This document shows, in pieces, positions 41,862 through 52,904 of a stretch of 64,000 nucleotides of DNA. Both the position numbers and the translations under genes were made by a program. Source of the stretch: Malus domestica (Eukaryota; Streptophyta; Magnoliopsida; Rosales; Rosaceae); assembly GCF_042453785.1 (NCBI RefSeq), contig NC_091676.1:1929501-1993500 (forward strand), in the 5' to 3' direction. The notes under the pieces are model-generated. The model had not been told where the DNA came from, made no database searches, and saw only the letters and a list, made by a program, of their open reading frames with translations. Position 1 is the stretch's first letter; each line of letters opens with the position of its first letter.

Positions 41862-44143
41862 GTCACATTCCATGCAAAACCTTGTCAAGCGAACAGTCCC
41901 TTGCATAAACCTCATATTCATTGTCAGATCAACCTTGCATTGCATACCCTTAATTAGCTAATATACAATAAGCCATTTTCTAGCTACCTTCTCAAATTTT
42001 AAGGTAGAGAGGGAATCGATCAAGTTATTTGAACCGTAGTATGGTAAATTACTTAACTGTATGGAGGAGGAGACCTAGAGTTCTTATTTTCCAACATCAC
42101 CTTATTTTCACCTTGCCATTGACCCTTGATCATGTAAAAGGGCCAAAACTAATTGCATGCATCACTCTAGCCATCTATATGTGCTAGAATCTTAACCTTG
42201 CCTTCAACGTTAATTAGCAGTCCATATTTCAGTTGTGTAAAAATATGCTACCCTCCATATGTCATGAGAAAGACAATATAACCCATTAATTCAATTATAT
42301 ATTGTTTAAGATGAAGTAAATACAAACATATTCCTATTAAAACTAGCTTATACACAAATATATGGTTTAATTGGAGCAATAATGATCCCGGGATCTTAAT
42401 TAGTTAAATGTTCCTAAACTAAAAACTCGTGAGTATTCCTCTCTAAATTACTTATTACGATTTGTAGCAAAAGTCTTTGTGGGTAACTTCGTTATAATAT
42501 ATCCATCCATTATTTTACGGGATATTTTGGATACGGTCTCTAACCCTTAACATTCTTTGATTAAAACCTTAATAGTATTCAAAGTTTGATCAAGGTCCCT
42601 TGACTTTGTACACCTCATTATATTACTATTAATATTTATATTTTTATAGTTTTGACATTAATTGTTTGATATTTTATGAGATTTATAATCCTATAAATTT
42701 AAAATCCCTCATTATAATACTATTAGAAACGGTTACAATAAAAAAATTCAAATATTTTGATTGAATAAATGTATAAAAACTATGTAAAAATAAGAAATAA
42801 TAAATGGCAAAAGAATGTATTCATAGTGTTAAAAAAATTGGTACATTTTACAAAAAATTTGGTACCTTTCACATATAACAAAGTGGTACATTAATAAAGA
42901 AGAATGGGTACATTAGAAATAAATTAGGGTATAGATAAAAGATTAAAAATTATGAATAAAAATGAATTTTTTAAAAATATAGGCGCTAAAAGAAATTAAT
43001 ACATGGGTACAAAATAAAACTAAAAAGAAAATACTACAAATTTAAAAAAAAAATGTTGCAAATTAAAAGTGGGTACAAACTAAAAATATAAATTTATGAT
43101 ACAAAGTTTAGGCATAAAACATAAATATACCATATGTAATTTTTGTATCATTGATTAAATATACAATGTCACATGACAGTATATACATGGGTACAAACAC
43201 AAATAAAACTTTAAAAAATATGGGCACAAAAAGAAACTAATATATGGGTACAAATTAAAAATGAAAAGAAAATTGGTACAAATTAAAAAATATTTGCAAA
43301 TTAAAAATAGGTACAAACTAAAAATAAAAATATATGATAAAAAATTTAGCCATAAATATAAATATACTAATTGTAACATTTTTAACATTAAAGGAATATA
43401 TTTAAAAATACAAATATTTTATTATTTGAATAATTAATGATGTTATTAATACCTAAGGACCTTGATCAAAAATTGAAAATTAATAGGATTTTAATCAATG
43501 GAGTAACAAAAAGAATGATGTGAACCTAATTTTCTCATTATTTTACCTTTTAAACTCTTTATTTTGGATGAAATTTCTGATAGTGTTACTCAAATGGACC
43601 ATTGCTCTATATTGTGACAAGTTCAAGGGCCAATACTCATGACCTTGTAGTTCATGAACCAAAACTCCAATTAGACTAAAGTTGATAACATTATTAGAGG
43701 CTGAAATTGAATGGATATTCTTTCACTCTAGCTATATATCTACATAGATATGCACCCAACTAGCGTTTTGGAATTCTCACTGTACCTGAAAATCACATGC
43801 AAAGCTGTACATCTACCAAACAACAAAATGCACACATGTAACGAAATTCATGGAGGGTGGGCACATTTTCCAGGTAATTAAGAATATGTATGAGAAAAGC
43901 CAAAAACAATTATAGTAATTAAAAAGTTGATCGACACATAAACAAATCTGGTTACTCACGAAAGAAAAAAAGAAAGTGGTCTTGGAAGCTGAATATTCTC
44001 TAATCCTATAACTATGCAAGACAATTCGAGCTAGGGTTTATATATATATATATATCAAGGTCGAACAGACAACGAAACAAAGGGCAATCCAAGAAAGGGC
44101 TGCTCGCATGACAAGCACAGCACGGAAAGTACTCATCCATGTA
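41862..44143 (-). ncRNA. MIR858: MIR858 precursor, locus 2
   Basis: The minus strand at 44076-44056 reads TTCGTTGTCTGTTCGACCT followed by TG, the miR858 variant that I recall as Arabidopsis miR858b. The complementary arm is at 41937-41918 (plus strand TTCATTGTCAGATCAACCTT). As in locus 1, the arms pair over about 85 nt, including a second block (plus strand CTGCTCGCATGACAAGCACA against CCTTGTCAAGCGAACAG). The arms are about 2.1 kb apart. Roughly 0.98 kb of that spacer is a foldback element (42535-43526), so the original spacer was about 1.1 kb. Whether such a long hairpin is still processed is open. Confidence 0.7.
42535..43526. mobile_element. Foldback element inside the spacer of MIR858 locus 2
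   Basis: The left end has GGTCTCTAACCC, ACATTCTTTGATTAAAACC and TTTGATCAAGGTCC. The right end has the complement of these: GGACCTTGATCAAA, GGATTTTAATCAATGGAG and AAGAATGATGTGAACC. The interior is very AT-rich with repeated GGTACAAA(T/C)TAAAAAT-type units. No coding capacity. Confidence 0.65.
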
Positions 44144-44410
44144 TAAAAATAGCATAGAATCTCTTCCTTCAGATTCTGTACGGCTGGAAATTTATTTCCA
44201 TCTGGTGTAAAATTGTTGTACTCAGAATATGCATAGAACTTATAAAGTAACCAAATTAAGTAAAACACGAATAGCAGAACGCAGAAGATGTTTCGTCCAT
44301 TAGAAAAAACGCAGAAGATAATAAAAAGAAGAAGAGCAAGTAGTACCTCTGATCTGAGCAGAGAGGATGTGTTAGCCTAGCCTGGTTTTGTCATAAGCGT
44401 CAGGGGCTTA

Positions 44411-44417
44411 ATTTATA
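44411..44417 (-). promoter_or_regulatory. TATA box of MIR858 locus 2
   Basis: The minus strand reads ATCTCTATAAATTAAGC about 340 bp upstream of the mature miRNA, homologous to the locus 1 promoter at 37226-37233. Confidence 0.6.
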
Positions 44418-44892
44418 GAGATGGTGATATATTAATTGATCAAATATGAAAATAATAAATAAATATCTGATGAGAGGGGTTGAAGCGTGTGAAAGTGGGA
44501 ACATATGGGATTGAGCTACATTTGACACGTGACAGAGGGGATTTGACTTTGACTCACGGGTGACACATTGCACACATGAAGAAATTAGGGAAGTGAATGG
44601 TATGGTGCATGTCACGTGCCTCTCATTCTTAACAACTTCCCCTCTACCTCCTATCTCTCTCTCTCTTTCTCGTCTACTCAAATTCTAACATGTAAAGAAA
44701 TATGCAGCACACAAAAAAATTCCCTTTTTTCCCTTTATCTTAATTTTTCCCTTTTAAGTTCATTTTACTTGTTTTTGGCTTACGGTATCTTATTTCTGAT
44801 TGGTGTTGATTGGCCAGAAGTAACTAGTCAGAACCTTACTTATAGAGTAAACAAGCCGGGTATGATAGTGGGATTATGTAATCAACACCCAA

Positions 44893-44897
<5 letters not shown>

Positions 44898-44923
<26 letters not shown>
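44898..44923. repeat. (GA)n microsatellite
   Basis: About 13 GA dinucleotides. A related fragment of the copy B/C leader (TGTGCTCGTGTGATTCTGAA) follows at 44964-45020. Confidence 0.8.
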
Positions 44924-45194
44924 CATTAATAAAGAAAGAAAACAAGACGACCATGATGGAGGTTAGCTGTGCTCGTGTGATTCTGAAATGAAGATAGAAT
45001 ACGAGGGTCGAAGATGTGTTTGTCCAACCTCTCACATGATGTCACGTCTTATCTACCCATAAACTCAAAACTCTCATTCCGTGCTGAAGTTTCATATCTG
45101 AGCGTAATTGACGCTTTATTGTATTTAGTTTAGTGCGTTAAACTAGACATCTCTTTCACAGTTAATCTTTTAGTAAAATATAGCAACACGGCAA

Positions 45195-45990
45195 CACATG
45201 GACACTGAGATTAATAGTGTTGAAGACATCAGTCGTTACCTCAATGGTACTACGGATTGGGCTTATTCTATCCCTATGCAACTCAAAATATAGAACACCC
45301 CCTTGGTTTTTTGAAAGGGTAATGCTAGAGAAACCAAAATTTTAAACTAAATTTTGTAAACCAAATGATGTGGTTGTTAATGATTGGTTTATTACTTAAG
45401 TATTGATTAATATCTCTATTTCATAGTGGTGACACATCATTTGGTTTGCAAATTTAGTTTATAAATTTGGTTTCTCTAGCATTATTTTTTTCAAAATTAT
45501 GTTTGCTTTGTTGGATATGCTGATGCAGGTTATTTATATGACCTGCATAAGGCACGTTTTCAAACTAGTCATGTCTTTAACGTTGGAAACACCACAATAT
45601 CTTTAAGGTTAACCAAACAAACCTTAGTTGCGACTTCTTCAAAACATTGAAATTCTAGTCCTTCACAAGGCCACACATGAATTTTTATGGTTGAGAGCTA
45701 TTGTTGAGTATATTCGGAACACTTGCTGACTTCCTTCCGTCATTGATGTACCGACAATGACCTATGAAGACAATGCCGCTTGTATCAACCAAACCAGGAA
45801 GGGATACATCAAATAAGACAACCCAAACATATTGCGCTGAAGTTCTTCTCCTATCAGTAGTAAGAGCATCAAAAATTAATTGAAGTCAAGCAGATATGTT
45901 CTATGTTCCCAAAACAACTTTACCAAGTCACTACGGAAGTCTACTTTTCAAAAGCTTGTTCTTGAAATTGGCATGAGTGAATTTTCTGAT
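45195..45990 (+). pseudogene. Decayed Copia pol remnant (end of RT and RNase H)
   Basis: Pieces of Copia polymerase can be read in shifting frames: VEDISRYLNGTTDWAYSI near 45220, then GYADAGYLYDLHKARFQTSH and TKQTLVATSSKH between 45510 and 45650, and a terminal STFxKLVLEIGM-like piece near 45945. These are the RNase H signature (GYxDADxxxD...KQ..VxxSSxEAE) and the usual end of the polyprotein. There are many stops and frameshifts. A MITE (45320-45484) interrupts it. A possible LTR remnant with TCTATATAAGTGC lies at about 46190-46330. Confidence 0.65.
45320..45484. mobile_element. MITE with TAATGCTAGAGAAACC ends
   Basis: A 165-bp inverted repeat: TAATGCTAGAGAAACCAAA at the left, TTTGGTTTCTCTAGCATTA at the right, with CCAAATGATGTG and CACATCATTTGG inside. 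It sits within the Copia pol remnant. A related start (AATGCTAGAGTCACC) is at 47740. Confidence 0.75.
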
Positions 45991-46374
45991 TTGCAACGCT
46001 TGTAGTTCTTAGGGAGAGTTTTATCAAACTCAGGGGAGTATTCTGAAGCATACTTATTTTACCTTAGTGCACCTTTTTCCCTATGATCAATATTATTTTG
46101 CCCCATTGAGTTTTTGTTGCCTTACGAGGCCTATTTACTCTTGTGGGCGTTTTACTTGCATCTAGAAGACTTTAGTTTTGACTTATTGCAGTTACTCACT
46201 TTTCTTCTTAGATTATATGTTTTGTCCCACATTGCTTTACCATAATCAAATTTTGTGAGATTTACTCAGGTGGAGTTCTCTATGTATGACTCGCATATTC
46301 TATATAAGTGCATGCAAGGTAACTTCATCAACTATTATGACGTCCTACCTGAATATCTGATACTACTATTTAAG

Positions 46375-46560
46375 TATTTGAGAAATGCTAAAGGGACTCT
46401 CTCAAAAGTGATCTCTTCATAAATTATATACCACCTCACATTGTAAAGGTCAATTCTCGTGCCAACATTATAATACATTGTGCCCAAAATATAAGGTGAC
46501 ATAGAGTCTAGAGCCTCACTTTTGATAGAATCTCCTCAACATTTCTCTAAGTACTCCAGG
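46375..46560. mobile_element. MITE, same family as 37575-37750
   Basis: AATGCTAAAGGGACTCTCTC at the left, AGGTCAATTCTCGTGCCAAC internally and TTTGATAGAATCTCCTC at the right, matching the family that was split at 4555-5925. Confidence 0.5.
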
Positions 46561-46704
46561 GAAAGTGTTCTAATTAATATTTGATGTTATGTGTTTGTGT
46601 AAATACTAGGTAGAGTTATGATAGAATTCTTATGTAATATAGGTGATTCTTTTCCGTTAGACTTTGTGTTTTTTGTGAGAAATTTTTCTCTTTATATTGT
46701 TTAA

Positions 46705-46705
46705 T

Positions 46706-46733
<28 letters not shown>
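46705..46733. repeat. (CA)n microsatellite
   Basis: About 14 CA dinucleotides. Confidence 0.85.
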
Positions 46734-46737
<4 letters not shown>

Positions 46738-47839
46738 AACTTTTTTCTTCCCTCACTAAATAGGGAACAACAATTAGCTTATTATTCTGTCTCTTTTTCT
46801 TTTTCTTTTTTTTGTATCCATGCACTTGCAATTTTTAGTTGGTTTTGGTGATATATTTCGTCATTTTATGGGTTAAATAGAATGGGCCAAGTCATTTCTG
46901 AGAGGTCCAACACAAGCCAATTCATGTCCTAATAGAATGGCCCAGATAGTGATTAGTTAATATTTGGGCTGGATCAAGGTTGCCAGACCAGATAAACAAT
47001 ATGATATTGGGCTTGTAAAAAAATTTGTGATATTTGGATTTGGACTTGCTGAAAGTGACAGATTATATTGGAGCATCTCCAATCATGTTTTATTTTTAAG
47101 TTAAATTGTAGCTAAAAAAATTAAAAAGTTATTTTGAACTCCTTATAAAATTTAAACTCCGATCTTACTCTCTATTTTAGAAAATCATGATAATTGTGAT
47201 TTTGTGAACTATATGATTTTATTTTTTATTTTTTGTCAAACGATAGATTTTGTTAGATTAAATATTAGATTAGTTATCGACGGAGTTCGAACCCACACCC
47301 TCATGCAAGAACTCAACTCTTTTCCACAACTGTGGTAGGCCACTTGCTTTTATTTACAATTTAATAAAATTGTATTTTAAGCGGAGGGGGAGGAGTTCGA
47401 AACTATTAGATTAATTTAGAGGAGGGGGAGTTTCAATCGTAGGACGCATGGGTATAAACCTAATACCCTATCTATTAGGATATTGGACTACCTTCATATT
47501 ATTAAAATTGTAATAATTAATGCTAGGAGCTCCTTTCTCACTCGCTAGATTTAGGAGCTCCTAGAGGTTTTGCCATCTTAGAGCATAGTAGGGATGGGAT
47601 TGGAGATTAATTTTTCCAAACTTCTACCTATATTTTCTTTAGGAGCTCGTTTAAGAAGCCTATTGGAGTTGCTCGTACTAATTTACTACCATGCATATAG
47701 AAACTTAAACGTTATAAGATAAATATATATCAATAATGCTAGAGTCACCATTTGTCACCAAATTTGTTCACAAATGATGTGTCCACGCATTTGTTAGTAA
47801 TAAATAAATTTTAAATCAACCCATATTTTTTTCTTCTGA
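46734..47839. other. Intergenic with SINE-like fragments
   Basis: 47270-47495 contains GGAGTTCGAACCCACACC and GGAGTTCGAAACTATTAG, reminiscent of tRNA-derived box B sequence, followed by CCCTATCTATTAGGATATTGGAC; 35265-35395 is related. Possibly decayed SINEs. No gene. Confidence 0.35.
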
Positions 47840-48647
47840 AAATATGATTTTAGCCCCTGAAATTTAATTTTTTCCACATAAAACCCGTCATAAGTTTTTT
47901 ACTCAAATAAAACCCATTAACTAGATTCCACATTAGCAAATTCATTAATTATGTTTTATGTACACAATTAGTTACATATAGATTGTAAGGGAGAATTAAT
48001 GATTTTACGAAAATAATAAATAATAAAGTTATTGCCTAATATATAATAACAACAAAACATGCCTAATATATGTAATAATACATGCTTAGTTAAGTCAACA
48101 AATTATATTTCACATATAAATGTAGGTAAATTATTTCACACACATATATATAACAAAATAAAATAAAAATAAAAATAAAAATGCCTAGTATACGTAAAAA
48201 TTCATGCAAAATAATTTACCTACAAAAAATGTTATTTGATTCAGTGCACCTACTATTCAAATTTTAAAATGTTAGATTGCTTAAAAAAAGCAAAATAATT
48301 TCTCCACTATATGTAAAAAACATGCAAAATAATTTACCTACATAATAAAGCAAACCCAATGTATGCAAAATAATGTACCTACATAAAAAAATATTATTAT
48401 TTTATTCAATACTATTTTACCTAATATTTTGTACATATAATAATAAAATGTGCCCAATACATATGATGATACATACAAAATAGTATACCTACAAAATATA
48501 TGTTATTTACTCATCATAAATTTACATATAGGTAGATTAATTAGTATAATATGTTTGATCATATATGTAGTATTGTGCATACATACGTACATATATATAT
48601 ATATATATATATATTGAGCTTGTGGCAGTACTAGTTACATTTGAACG

Positions 48648-48706
<59 letters not shown>

Positions 48707-48900
48707 GGGGTAAGGTGAGTAATAATATTTATTGATTTATTTTGAATGTTGTGGTACAAGTTGTAAATATTTTGTATTAATAGGTCAATTACTTTCCTAC
48801 ATGGCAATCACTTTTAAATTTGGGTTTTATTTGAATGTTTATAATCAGATGGGTTTTTATATAGGAAATAAAAGTTACATGGTCTATATCTAAAGAACTT
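47840..48900. repeat. AT-rich repeat, copy 3 of three
   Basis: Has the family segments AAATAAAACCCATTAACTAG (left), ATGTAATAATACATGC and ATTTACCTACA units, and GTTGTGGTACAAGTTGTAAA...GGGTTTTATTTGAATGTTTA (right). It contains an (AT)n run at 48593-48613 and a (GT)n run of about 25 units at 48655-48704. Confidence 0.55.
48655..48704. repeat. (GT)n microsatellite
   Basis: About 25 uninterrupted GT dinucleotides after ATATATAT. Confidence 0.9.
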
Positions 48901-49306
48901 TTTTTTTTCTGAAAAAATATGTATATATCTAAATTTACATTAATCAAGCCCTAATGCATCATTTAATGAATAAATTTGGTGTCTCCAGCGATACGAATGC
49001 CTCTTTTATTTTATTTTGTCAAGTATGCGTGGTATACAGATTGAGAAAGTGTATGTGCTTCCAAGAAGTAAAACTACAAGAAGATATTAAACAAGGTGCT
49101 CGAAATTTTCCCTGTATTTTCTATGGAATTCCAATAACCTTCTGGGAACTGGAACACTATATTCATTTTCTAATCCAACTCTGCAAAAATCAACACTAAT
49201 TTCCCAGAAAAGAAATGAAAATAATGAGGAAGAAACATAACTGTGCATTGAGTTATCAATCTTCCAAGGTCATGAAAACAAATAAATAAAATAAAATAAG
49301 AGAAGT

Positions 49307-49350
49307 CCCGTTTCTGCTTCTGCTTCTGCTTCTGCTTCTGCTTCTGCTTC
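49307..49350. repeat. (TTCTGC)n hexanucleotide repeat in the presumed 3' UTR of the IDA-like gene
   Basis: Six to seven units of CTTCTG, just downstream of the stop at 49369 on the minus strand. Confidence 0.8.
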
Positions 49351-49368
49351 TTCTAAGGTTAACTTATA

Positions 49369-49641
49369 TTACGGGCACATGACATAATCATCGTGATTAT
49401 AAGAGAGCTCGGTGTCCCGGAATGGGCTGAGCTTGTTATGGCATGGCGACGGTCCAGAAGGAGGCATGAGGCCTCTCGGAAGCATGCCTTGAATCGATCT
49501 TTTAAACTCATCGGCTTCAACTTCCTTCAAAACTCTGCTGCAGCTTCCCGTTGATGTCATTCTCAAAAGCAGAAGCAGAAAAATAACATAAGTGATTAAC
49601 AAGCTCTTTGGAGGAGATAACATTATGATCAGCATGCTCAT
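49369..49641 (-). CDS. IDA-like (IDL) secreted peptide precursor
   Basis: An intronless frame of 90 residues. Residues 1-33 form a signal peptide (PPKSLLITYVIFLLLLLRM...TGSC). A variable middle (RVLKEVEADEFKRSIQG) leads to MLPRGLMPPSGPSPCHNK at about 54-71. This matches the C-terminal EPIP motif of IDA and IDA-LIKE peptides (consensus P-I-P-P-S-(A/G)-P-S-x-x-H-N), which are cut out by subtilases, hydroxylated on proline and perceived by HAESA-type receptor kinases in abscission, root and stress responses. A further 20 residues follow the motif, longer than in IDA itself. The Pro-Cys in place of the basic pair before HN is unusual. Met7 is an alternative start. A TATA-like TATATATA at about 49660-49680 on the minus strand would be close upstream. 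Confidence 0.65.
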   Translation of the reverse strand: MSMLIIMLSPPKSLLITYVIFLLLLLRMTSTGSCSRVLKEVEADEFKRSIQGMLPRGLMPPSGPSPCHNKLSPFRDTELSYNHDDYVMCP

Positions 49642-50829
49642 TTCTAATATATATTTTTATATATATAGAAAGAATTATAGGGATGATAAGAGAATAAGTT
49701 GAGTGCCGTCTGTATTGGACTGGGTACTGTTAGAATTTTTGACATAAGGGGATTAAAAAAAAACTAATTAATAGGACTATTTGAATGTTATTTAATTTTG
49801 TTGTTGGTAGAGTTTCAACGCCAATGAAACAAGGGTGCTCTTAACTGTTGAATTGTGTATGTGTAGTTTTTGAATGCCGTAGATATGATTGTCAAAAAGT
49901 TGAACAAACGCAATAGCAGCCATTTTGGAAAACACAGAAATTAAACAATATTGAAGTTTAAATTGTAACAACACCTTTTTTTATTCAAACGAAAACTCAT
50001 CCCTATCAAGTAATTATTAGTTCGATAGTCTTACCGCCTACTGTTATGAAATCTCAGCCTGTGCGACTGACCACCATTTCGATTAATTTTTATGTGTTTA
50101 AGAATTAAAAAATGACGTATAAACCTGCCTAGGTTAGGTTAGGTGCATACCTAGACCCGTCTAAGTTGAGACTCCTTATATTCTTATTCCCCATGTTTTC
50201 AATATGTTCTAATACTTTATAATCTATATATGTTATTCTATTTTGCAATTTATGTATCTCTAGAGTTTAAGACTTCACGATTCTTACTCTTCTACTAGGT
50301 CAAGTTACTCGATATTCAAATTACCTGAGAGCCAGGTAATATTAACGACATTCAATAAGGTTTTACAACATCAATATTATCATCTACTTATATAATACGT
50401 GAATTAGTAACACAACGTGACTGTTTCACGGTCACACTTGATATTTTTTTCCTTTGCAAGGCACAAATGTGAAATGAAAAGGAGGCATTATAAGATTAAA
50501 AGATGCTCTCCAAATTATAATAGTATGGAAATTCTTTGAAATAGTGTTTGACTTGCTATGCTTTGCAGCAGAGACAAAATCGGAACCAACTCTACACATG
50601 GGTTTGTATGAAAACAGCTCCATATAGAAAAACGTGACAATTAATTGTTTGATGTAAACTATGAACGGCTTCTTTGGCAGGGTTCCAAGAAAGTGCCTAC
50701 AAATTAACAATGTCCTCATTCGGATCTTGCTATTTTTTGCCCAGAAAAATAATGAGAAATCGCTATCATCCACGAGTTAGACAGAAATTATAGAGATTTG
50801 ATACAAATATTGGTTAATTAAGCAGGATA
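49642..50829. other. Intergenic, nothing recognisable
   Basis: AT-rich. A minus-strand frame at 50432-50773 is open for 113 codons but has no recognisable domain. Confidence 0.4.
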
Positions 50830-50830
50830 T

Positions 50831-51985
50831 TTAGGGTGAGTTTGTTTCACCTCTTTAGGAGGGACTGGCTTAAGTAGGATTATAATATTGTGTTTGGTAT
50901 GTCCTCGGCCTTCCAGGGTTCGCTAAAGCAGGCTACCTAATCCCAAGCTTTCGCTTGGTATTAAGGGGACTATAAAGGAAGGCCGACATCTAATCCTCAA
51001 GTTTTGCTCACTAACATCTGGTCCCTGCTTCTTCTGCGGTGCCATCACCAGGCGTTGCGGTGCTTGCTCCTTCGTGGCCTAAGTCGCCGGGGGGGGGGGG
51101 GGGGGTTGGGGGACAACTGCAGCTCACAGTTGAAGCGGCGCTGCTGTAGGTGGACGTTACGGCCAAAATCGATGTGCCAGTGGAGAACCTACAATGAGCT
51201 GAGAAGCGAATTTCGAGTCCCTAGTTGAAAAATCGCATTGAATTTGAAGAACTCAGATGAGCGACAAGTCTTCGAGCTTTGTGGAAATTTAAGTGCTTTC
51301 TCTCTCTTTTCTAGAAAGCAGATATTTGGCTTCTTGCTGCCCTGAGAAATTTGCAGGTTGGGTTGGATATTAAAAATGGGGCAAACAAAAAGGGGTTGAG
51401 TTTTTGGGGCATATTTGACAGTTTGAGGGGGGGGGGGGGAGGGGGAGAGAGGAGTGGAGGGCTAATTTGGAAAATGAGGAAAGATTGAAAATCAATGGAA
51501 AGGTGAGTTTGAAAGTTTGAAAAATCAATGTGATTTTTATCTGACTTCTTCTAATTCATATGAGTGGTAATTCAATAGAAAGTTGAGTTCCCAATTGAAA
51601 AATTCCAAGGGTTTTAGCTGGGCTTTTGGGTTCCATTGATTTATTGGAAAGTTTTGTTTTTGGGTTGAGAGAATGTAAAATTTGAAGGTTCAAATCACGC
51701 TTTTTGAGAGATTGTAAAATTTGGTTGCTAGGTGTAGTTGGACTCTACATAAAATTTTGATGTTGGGTTCGATTTCTTTGCATTAGAAAATTCTAGAGAA
51801 AGTTTTGTTAACAAAAACTTTGTTTTCCTTTTTGTCCTTATTCTTATTCAGCTTCTTAGTCTGACTCTGCACCAAACATTTCACTAAGCCAAACCAGTAC
51901 TAAGTATAGTCTAAGCTATTACAACTTAGTTTATAAAGCTAGTTCGGTCTGAGATAATCCAGTGCAACAAAACACACTTACTAAA
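50831..51985. mobile_element. Candidate non-autonomous hAT-like DNA element
   Basis: The left end AGGGTGAGTTTGTTTCACC and right end GTGCAACAAAACACACTTA are imperfect inverted repeats. The interior repeats related phrases near both ends (GGCTTAAGTAGGATTATAAT against TAAGCTATTACAACTTAG). It includes G runs at 51088-51107 and 51427-51441. No transposase is readable. The target duplication is unclear, so class and limits are tentative. Confidence 0.35.
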
Positions 51986-52904
51986 TTAAACCATGTGCCT
52001 GGTGCAGTGCAACCTATTATTTTTGGACTTGTGAATTGAGAACCTACAAATTATCAAGTTAAAATGCAATTATGAGGTAGAGTTTCAAGATAAAAGGAGT
52101 AGAGAAAGACTTATGAAAACTTGAAAATAAGACTTTAAAAAAGATACAGAGTATTTGGAGTTAACAAAAAACTTAACGTAAAACTGAATACAGTGATATT
52201 CTATAATTTATACAACCGACTTACTTAGTGAAATTATTGATGTTGTATAATCAATGTAGATCAATTTCCTAATAAAAATCCTCTGATATCTTATCAAACT
52301 GTCAGACACGTTTCAAGTTGTTATTTCTTTCTTAAATTCGAGTAAATGGCTACACAAGTACAGCTGAAGACACCACTCATTATATTGAATCATTGCAACT
52401 TGACGTTCGAATGTGGATACCCCACCCTCCTCGAAAGAAAAGATTGCTACTTTTTTACTTTGACCACCAAAGATTGCTACTTGACAATCCAAGAATACCA
52501 AGAATACCAAAGTTGCAAACTTTTTAGACTCATCTTGTTTGTTTGTTTGTTTATTTATTTTGAAAAAGCTTTTTATATAAAATGATATTAAATTACAATT
52601 TCTCTTTTCTTTATATTATATTTTATTACTCGTTTAAATGGCGCTTTCCAGCCTCATGATTTACATTATATAAGTGATCAGTCGCTTAAGTGAGAAATTT
52701 TATATTTAAATTTCGAAACGTGAAAAGTGAATTCTGCCCTTATTAATTTACTTCTAAGGATATGGTATATTGAAATAGAAAAACAATAATAATTGAAAAG
52801 AAAAAAAATGCGTGCCCACTAGGATACTCTTTTGTTACGGCCTCGATTTCGGGGTGAATTGTGATAAGTTGAGTGATGACTTGGTATTGATTTTAAGGAA
52901 GTTT
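51986..52904. other. Upstream region of the QPT gene, no other gene seen
   Basis: AT-rich sequence with no separate gene. The frame that contains QPT exon 1 is open upstream to about 52812 but has no earlier ATG in that stretch. Confidence 0.45.

Noticed and set aside
47285-47400. tRNA-like GAGTTCGAACCC
   Set aside because: No complete cloverleaf; better explained as a SINE box B remnant.
51004-51228. Frame with poly-Gly
   Set aside because: The glycine run comes from a G homopolymer inside a transposon-like region; no domain.
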